A stretch of DNA of 40,588 nt from Hyphomicrobiales bacterium (GTDB taxonomy: Bacteria > Pseudomonadota > Alphaproteobacteria > Rhizobiales > Xanthobacteraceae), in assembly GCA_017305455.1 (NCBI GenBank), contig JAFKKO010000136.1, forward strand, positions 1 through 40,588. Direction: 5' to 3'. The notes beneath the pieces were generated by a model. That model saw only the letters and a list, made by a program, of their open reading frames with translations, made no database searches and had not been told where the DNA came from. The translations under genes and the position numbers were made by a program. Shown piece after piece: positions 33,687-40,588 of the stretch; the stretch's first letter is position 1; every line of letters begins with the position of its first letter.

Positions 33687-34340
33687 ATGAGCGTGCAGGA
33701 GGGTTTCGGGCTCACGGCGCATCCGCTGCGGATCGAGGGCGCGCGCGGCGATCATCTTCTGGTCGCGCAGATGGTGGAGCCGGGCTCGCGCGTGCTCGAT
33801 GTCGGCTGCGGCGAGGGCGATCTGTTGCAACTGCTGGAATCGCGCGGCGTCGATGGCCGCGGCATCGAGCTGTCGCGCGAGGGGGTCAATGCCTGCGTCG
33901 CCAAGGGTCTTGCGGTGGTGCAGGGCGATGCCGACACCGACCTTGTGAATTATCCGGACGATGCCTTCGACTACGTGATCCTGTCGCAGACCTTGCAGGC
34001 GACGCGGCAGCCGCGCGTCGTGCTGGAAAATCTGCTGCGCATCGGCCGGCGCGCGATCGTCTCGTTCCCGAATTTCGGCCACTGGAAGATGCGGCTGCAA
34101 TTGCTGGTGAAGGGCCAGATGCCGCGCACCGACAATCTGCCGGCGACCTGGTACGACACACCCAACATTCACTTCTGCACCATCAAGGATTTCGTCCAGC
34201 TCTGCGACGAGATCAACGTCAAGATGGAGCGCGCGGTCGCGCTCGATCCCGGCGGGCGTCCGCTGCGTCTCAACGCGCCGTGGTGGTTCTGGAATATGTT
34301 CGGCGAGCAGGGGGTGTTTCTGCTGACGCGCCGCGATTAA
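33687..34340 (+). CDS. metW: Methionine biosynthesis protein MetW
   Basis: A 217-residue methyltransferase-fold protein. The SAM-binding motif VLDVGCGEGDLLQLL (residues 37-51), GIELSREGVNACVAKGL and the MetW-specific FPNFGHWKMRLQLLVKGQMP and WYDTPNIHFCTIKDF are present. MetW associates with MetX and stimulates its acyltransferase activity in several proteobacteria. Spacing of one base to metX means both are under the same riboswitch. Confidence 0.95.
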   Translation: MSVQEGFGLTAHPLRIEGARGDHLLVAQMVEPGSRVLDVGCGEGDLLQLLESRGVDGRGIELSREGVNACVAKGLAVVQGDADTDLVNYPDDAFDYVILSQTLQATRQPRVVLENLLRIGRRAIVSFPNFGHWKMRLQLLVKGQMPRTDNLPATWYDTPNIHFCTIKDFVQLCDEINVKMERAVALDPGGRPLRLNAPWWFWNMFGEQGVFLLTRRD

Positions 34341-34528
34341 GGTCGGCGGCGAAAATAAGGCGCTGTCCGTCAAGTCCCCGCCATCGAATGATCGCCATAT
34401 CTCCGCGAAAAGACTCCACGCGCGCCTGATCGCGCCATGTTCTCGCCACATCAGGACGACGTTTTACGCTGGCGATGCTGGGCGGGTGCGCCAGCTCAAC
34501 CAAATGGGGGTCATAGGGACTATTTTGG

Positions 34529-35185
34529 ATGAATCTTTCTAGCGTTGTAAGCGTGCGGCTCCGTCATGTTGCGATTGCGATGTGCTCGGCAGCAATCGTC
34601 GCATTGGCGACACCGGCCTCGGCACGGCCATCTCATCATCACCGTCACCACCATCATCACGTCGAACGTCACGCACATTCTCATGCGCGGACGCATCATG
34701 TGCGGCACTATCGCAACCACCGCCGGATTTCGCGCTGGGAGCGCAATGCGCGGGCGTTGCGCTCCGCGAATGTCGCCGATGCCAATGCCGCGATGAACTA
34801 TGCGGGCGGCAGCTTTGGCGGTTCAAGCTTCGGCGGATCGAATCTGGTCGCTGAAGCACGACGCTACATCGGCGGCAATCCGACAGGGCGTTCGAGCCTG
34901 TGGTGCGCGCGCTTCATGAACATGGTGCTGCAGCGAACCGGCCATCAGGGCACCGGCTCGGACATGGCAAGCTCGTTCGCTCGCTATGGTCAGCGCATCT
35001 CCGGGCCGCAGGTCGGCGCCATCGCCGTGATGTCGCGCGGACGGCGCGGCGGACATGTCGGCGTGGTCAGCGGCATCGACGCCAAGGGCAATCCGATCGT
35101 GATTTCCGGTAATCATGGCCGCCGGGTCGCCGAGTCGGTTTATTCGCGCGGGCGCATTTACGCCTACGTGATGCCCTCGAGCTGA
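34529..35185 (+). CDS. Secreted TIGR02594 (CHAP/NlpC-like) protein with His-rich tract
   Basis: A 218-residue protein. Signal peptide to about residue 32 (AAIVALATPASA), then a tract with 15 histidines in residues 36-64 (PSHHHRHHHHHVERHAHSHA onward), then a basic linker. The C-terminal 110 residues are a TIGR02594 cysteine-hydrolase-like domain: LVAEARRYIGGNPTG, SLWCARFMNMVLQR with C126, GGHVGVVSG with H176, and ISGNHG with N195 as the probable catalytic triad. The family is linked to peptidoglycan hydrolysis. The His tract could bind metal ions. It is a lone gene. Confidence 0.85.
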   Translation: MNLSSVVSVRLRHVAIAMCSAAIVALATPASARPSHHHRHHHHHVERHAHSHARTHHVRHYRNHRRISRWERNARALRSANVADANAAMNYAGGSFGGSSFGGSNLVAEARRYIGGNPTGRSSLWCARFMNMVLQRTGHQGTGSDMASSFARYGQRISGPQVGAIAVMSRGRRGGHVGVVSGIDAKGNPIVISGNHGRRVAESVYSRGRIYAYVMPSS

Positions 35186-35613
35186 CCGAGCGTTCTTTCA
35201 CGATCCGAATGTGATCGCCGGGACGATCTCGCCCCGGCGACAACTTCCATAGAGAAGCCCGCAGTCGGCAACGCCGAGTTCATGCCACGCCGGCCATCCA
35301 CGGACATAGAGATCGGCGCGCCGCTGCCTCTCGGCTGTTCACCGGATAAATGTGCAGACCCGGCCCGCCGCCATGAGATGGGTCAAGCACGGCGCCTTCC
35401 GGCGTCTTTACGATCCGCCCGCCACGGCGTCTGAAATCAGGACATCTGGAATCAAGACGTCCGAACTACAGCGTCGAAATTGAGCCGACACCCCTTCCGC
35501 CGGGCGCAGACTGTGCCCACATTGTGGTCAAGCCGGTGCAATGCCGGTCCCACCCATTGAAGATGCGGCGGGCGTGCTTTCGGGGCGTCCGCGCAGGCTG
35601 AGGGATACATCGT
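35186..35613. other. Gene-free 428-base stretch before clpB
   Basis: No convincing reading frame was seen. A hairpin TCGCCGGG/CCCGGCGA (35215-35222 and 35233-35240) lies 30 bases after the previous stop and may end that transcript. Near clpB there is a very tentative heat-shock (sigma-32-like) pairing: CTTCCG (35494-35499) and CCCACATT (35516-35523), spaced about 16, which would fit clpB regulation but departs from consensus. The rest shows no repeat or RNA structure I could recognise. Confidence 0.5.
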
Positions 35614-38250
<2,637 letters not shown>

Positions 38251-38274
38251 CCGACATCCAAACGGTAAAATGCG

Positions 38275-38308
38275 ACGCGGCTGGCCCATGCCAGCCGCGT
38301 TTTCTTTT
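38275..38308 (+). terminator. Intrinsic terminator of clpB
   Basis: ACGCGGCTGGC (38275-38285) and GCCAGCCGCGT (38290-38300) make an 11-bp perfect stem with a CCAT loop, followed by TTTCTTTT. It lies 25 bases after the clpB stop codon. Confidence 0.92.
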
Positions 38309-38406
38309 GGCGGGGCGCGGCCTTTGGCTGCAGACGAAAATTTTGCTTCCAAGATGCCGCCGAATTGGCAACAGATGGCACGGCCAATCTGGGTTGGGAG
38401 GCTATC

Positions 38407-40095
38407 TTGCCGTCATTCGTCCGTTCGGCCGTGCTGGCCGGTTGCCTGCTTGTGTCAGTGTCGATGCCGGTCGCGCCCGCGGCGGCGCAAGGTGACGCCA
38501 TTCTCATTCTCGATGCCTCCGGTTCGATGTGGGGGCAGGTCGACGGCCAGTCGAAGATTTCGGCGGCGCGGCGCGCGGTCGATTCCATTCTCGCCAAATG
38601 GCGGCCCGGCGATCGCCTCGGCCTGATGACCTACGGCCATCGCACCAAGGGCGACTGCAAGGACATCGAACTGCTGGTGCCGGTGTCGAAGTTCGATCCG
38701 GCGCGGATTCGCGAGGCGGTGAACGGTCTCAATCCCAAGGGCAAGACGCCGATGGCCGACGCCTTGCGCGCTGCCGCCGAGGCGCTGCGCGCGACCGAGA
38801 ACAAGGCCACCGTGGTGCTGGTTTCGGACGGCATCGAGACCTGCCACCCCGATCCGTGTGCCGTTGCCGCAGAGCTCAAGAAAGCGGGCGTCGGCTTCAC
38901 CGCGCATGTAATCGGCTTCGACGTCGCCGATCCCGCCGCCAAGACCCAGCTTCAGTGCATCGCCCGCGCCACCGGCGGAGTTTATCTCGACGCCGGCAAT
39001 GCCGACGGCCTTGAGAAGGCGCTCGGCCGCGCCGTCGAGGCGGCGCAGGGTGGCAAGGTGCAGAGCGAGGCGCCCGCCAAGCCGGTTGCCGATGCCTATC
39101 AGGGCAAGAACATCCGCGGCGTGGTGCGTCTGGGGCCGGGCCTCGATCCGATTACTGACAACAACAACGACGTGGTGTGGAGCTTCTTCACCCCGCGCGG
39201 CAGCGAGAAGGGCGAGCATGTCACGACCTTCTATGGCGCGCCGTTCGCCGACGTGATCGCGCCGGGACCGTATGTGCTGGAGGTTCAGTACGGCTTCGTG
39301 ACGCGCCAGCATCCGATCACGGTGGAGAAGGGCAAGCCGCTCGCGCTCGATATCGTACTCGATGCCGGCTATGTCACCAGCGAGGGGACGGTGCAGGGCT
39401 CGGGCGAGAAGATGCAGGAGCCGACCTGGGAGGTGATGGACGCCAAGGGCGAGAACGTCACCACCGACTATAAGCCGGTGCCGCGTTTCGTGTTGCCGTC
39501 AGGCAGCTACACGCTGCGGCTGACGCGCGGCAGCGCCACCAGTGAGAAGGCATTCGTGCTGGCGGCGGGCGATTCGATCAACGTGCCGATGACGCTCGAT
39601 GCCGGCCGGTTGCTGGTCAGCGCGGTCTATGCGCCGGGCGGCCCGAAGGCGGAGAAGGGTTTTGCCGTCGAGGTGCGCAAGCCGTCCGTCGAAGAGGGCA
39701 AGGATGGCGAATGGGTGGCGACCATCTACGACCCGCTGTCGAAGTTCGACCTGCCCACCGGCAGCTACGATGTCATCGCCTCGGTCGGCGTGGCGCGAAA
39801 AGTCGTGCGGGTCGAGATCAAGACCGGAGCGCCGACGCGGCTGGAGATCAATCTCGATGCCGGCGTGCTCGGCATGAAACTCGGTCCGGGAAAATCGGTC
39901 GAGATTTTCGGCACCGAACGCGACATCAACAACGAGCGGATGTCGTTCGGCACTTATTTCGACGAGAACCTCAATCTCGCGCTCGGCGCCGGCAACTACG
40001 TGGCGGTGATCTCGGGTGAGGGCGGCGAATCTCACGAGAAGGAGTTCAGCGTCACCGCCGGCAAGCGCATTGATGTCGATGCCCGGAAACAGTGA
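38407..40095 (+). CDS. Periplasmic VWA-domain protein with repeated beta domains
   Basis: A 562-residue protein, probably starting at TTG 38407, because GGGAGG lies 5 bases before it and a signal peptide follows at once; the frame also offers an ATG at 38365. The VWA domain (residues 31-210) keeps MIDAS residues: DASGS (36-40), the threonine of KTPMADAL and the aspartate of VSDGIE, plus cysteines in GDCKD, ETCHPDPC and LQCIAR. Residues 230-562 hold about four beta-sandwich units of about 80 residues, three of which end in LDAG (318-321, 397-400, 483-486). The family is annotated as VWA-containing with no fixed function; metal-dependent binding of an envelope ligand is likely. Confidence 0.84.
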   Translation: MPSFVRSAVLAGCLLVSVSMPVAPAAAQGDAILILDASGSMWGQVDGQSKISAARRAVDSILAKWRPGDRLGLMTYGHRTKGDCKDIELLVPVSKFDPARIREAVNGLNPKGKTPMADALRAAAEALRATENKATVVLVSDGIETCHPDPCAVAAELKKAGVGFTAHVIGFDVADPAAKTQLQCIARATGGVYLDAGNADGLEKALGRAVEAAQGGKVQSEAPAKPVADAYQGKNIRGVVRLGPGLDPITDNNNDVVWSFFTPRGSEKGEHVTTFYGAPFADVIAPGPYVLEVQYGFVTRQHPITVEKGKPLALDIVLDAGYVTSEGTVQGSGEKMQEPTWEVMDAKGENVTTDYKPVPRFVLPSGSYTLRLTRGSATSEKAFVLAAGDSINVPMTLDAGRLLVSAVYAPGGPKAEKGFAVEVRKPSVEEGKDGEWVATIYDPLSKFDLPTGSYDVIASVGVARKVVRVEIKTGAPTRLEINLDAGVLGMKLGPGKSVEIFGTERDINNERMSFGTYFDENLNLALGAGNYVAVISGEGGESHEKEFSVTAGKRIDVDARKQ

Positions 40096-40183
40096 GGGCG
40101 GCAAATGCTGGCGCGGCCCCGCGCGCTATCGCCGGTGAAGACCGGGAGACGTCAGGCTCCGGTCGTCCGGGATCCAGAATGCG

Positions 40184-40588
40184 CTAGCGGATGCTGGCCT
40201 GGGTATTGGTGATTTTGGAGGAGATCGGCGGCAGTGAGGCGACCGGCGGCGGAGGCGGCGCATCCTGCGCTATCTTCGGCGCGTTGCGGGAGGCCATCAT
40301 GCGATCGAGACGGTCGCGCTCGGTCTCGAAACCCGCGAGCAGCGGGCCCTCGAGCGAGCGTCCGCGCGGCAGCTTGACGCGCATCGGATCGACAAAGCGG
40401 CCGTTGACCAGAACTTCGTAGTGGACATGCGCACCGGTGGACATGCCGGTCGAGCCGACATAGCCGATCACCTGCCCCTGACGCACCCGCTTGCCCGGCT
40501 CCATGCCCTTGGCATAGGCGCTCATATGGCCGTAGGCGGTCTCGTAGCCGTTGGGATGCTTGATGCGGATGTATTTGCCGTAGCCGCC
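40184..40588 (-). CDS. M23 (LytM-type) metallopeptidase, C-terminal end only
   Basis: The 134 visible residues begin inside the peptidase domain: GGYGKYIRIKHPNGYETAYG, then HMSAYAKGMEPGKRVRQGQ, VIGYVGSTGMSTGAHVHYEV with the zinc and catalytic histidines of HxH. A tail of about 65 residues follows, with FVDPMRVKLPRGRSLEGPLL and a proline run (APPPPPVASLPP). Such enzymes cut peptide cross-links in peptidoglycan or serve as activators. The N-terminal part (and any membrane anchor) lies beyond the window edge. It is convergent with the VWA gene. Confidence 0.9.
   Translation of the reverse strand, partial: GGYGKYIRIKHPNGYETAYGHMSAYAKGMEPGKRVRQGQVIGYVGSTGMSTGAHVHYEVLVNGRFVDPMRVKLPRGRSLEGPLLAGFETERDRLDRMMASRNAPKIAQDAPPPPPVASLPPISSKITNTQASIR

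Overview
The window is GC-rich chromosomal DNA from an alphaproteobacterium, most likely the Bradyrhizobium/Rhodopseudomonas/Afipia group (order Rhizobiales). This rests on an NdvA-type cyclic glucan exporter, a TlpA of the Bradyrhizobium four-cysteine type, the TIGR02302 protein, the argH-lptM-lysA order, an alphaproteobacterial SAM-II riboswitch in front of metX-metW, and intergenic palindromic repeats of a kind I recall from this group. No phage, insertion sequence, CRISPR array or secretion island was seen. It reads as core genome with small lineage-specific secreted proteins.

Layout. 1-3600: start of ndvA (cut by the edge, minus strand), a Gly/Tyr-rich secreted protein, a HisE-like pyrophosphohydrolase, a DedA/YqaA membrane protein, a six-cysteine secreted protein, dodecin. 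3780-7400: tRNA-Leu(CAA) with a clear promoter, dsbB, a divergent pair of small cysteine-paired secreted proteins (PsiF type and a relative), an LssY_C membrane protein, an HNH nuclease. 7387-11360: AlkA-type glycosylase divergent from gluQRS, a soluble hybrid histidine kinase with a histone-H1-like tail, a YihY/BrkB membrane protein. 11500-15100: HIG1 protein, PduO-type adenosyltransferase, etfB, etfA and 3-hydroxybutyryl-CoA dehydrogenase, all on one strand. 15120-18600: palindromic repeat, a 59-residue YjfB-like protein, DUF1428, tlpA divergent from argH, then lptM and lysA. 20060-25600: TIGR02302 protein, response regulator plus MJ0042 zinc-ribbon protein (coupled), then ftsE-ftsX. 25680-29200: DUF218 protein coupled to a PlsC acyltransferase, chaC, DUF2125. 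29220-32140: chorismate mutase, hisC, tyrC (minus strand). 32260-34340: promoter, SAM-II riboswitch, terminator, metX, metW. 34500-40588: histidine-rich TIGR02594 protein, clpB, a periplasmic VWA protein, and the C-terminal end of an M23 peptidase (minus strand).

Functional themes: amino-acid biosynthesis (Arg, Lys, Phe/Tyr, and Met under SAM control), electron transfer and short-chain acyl-CoA oxidation (etfBA, 3-hydroxybutyryl-CoA dehydrogenase), envelope biology (NdvA, DsbB, TlpA, LptM, FtsEX, PlsC, M23) and stress or repair (ClpB, AlkA, HNH). I found no convincing undescribed multi-gene system. The most interesting leads are the riboswitch with three mutually exclusive pairings before metX, the hybrid kinase with a 70-residue H1-like tail, a GluQRS lacking the usual zinc cysteines, a chorismate mutase with a degenerate second domain, and the dsbB-adjacent pair of related small cysteine proteins.
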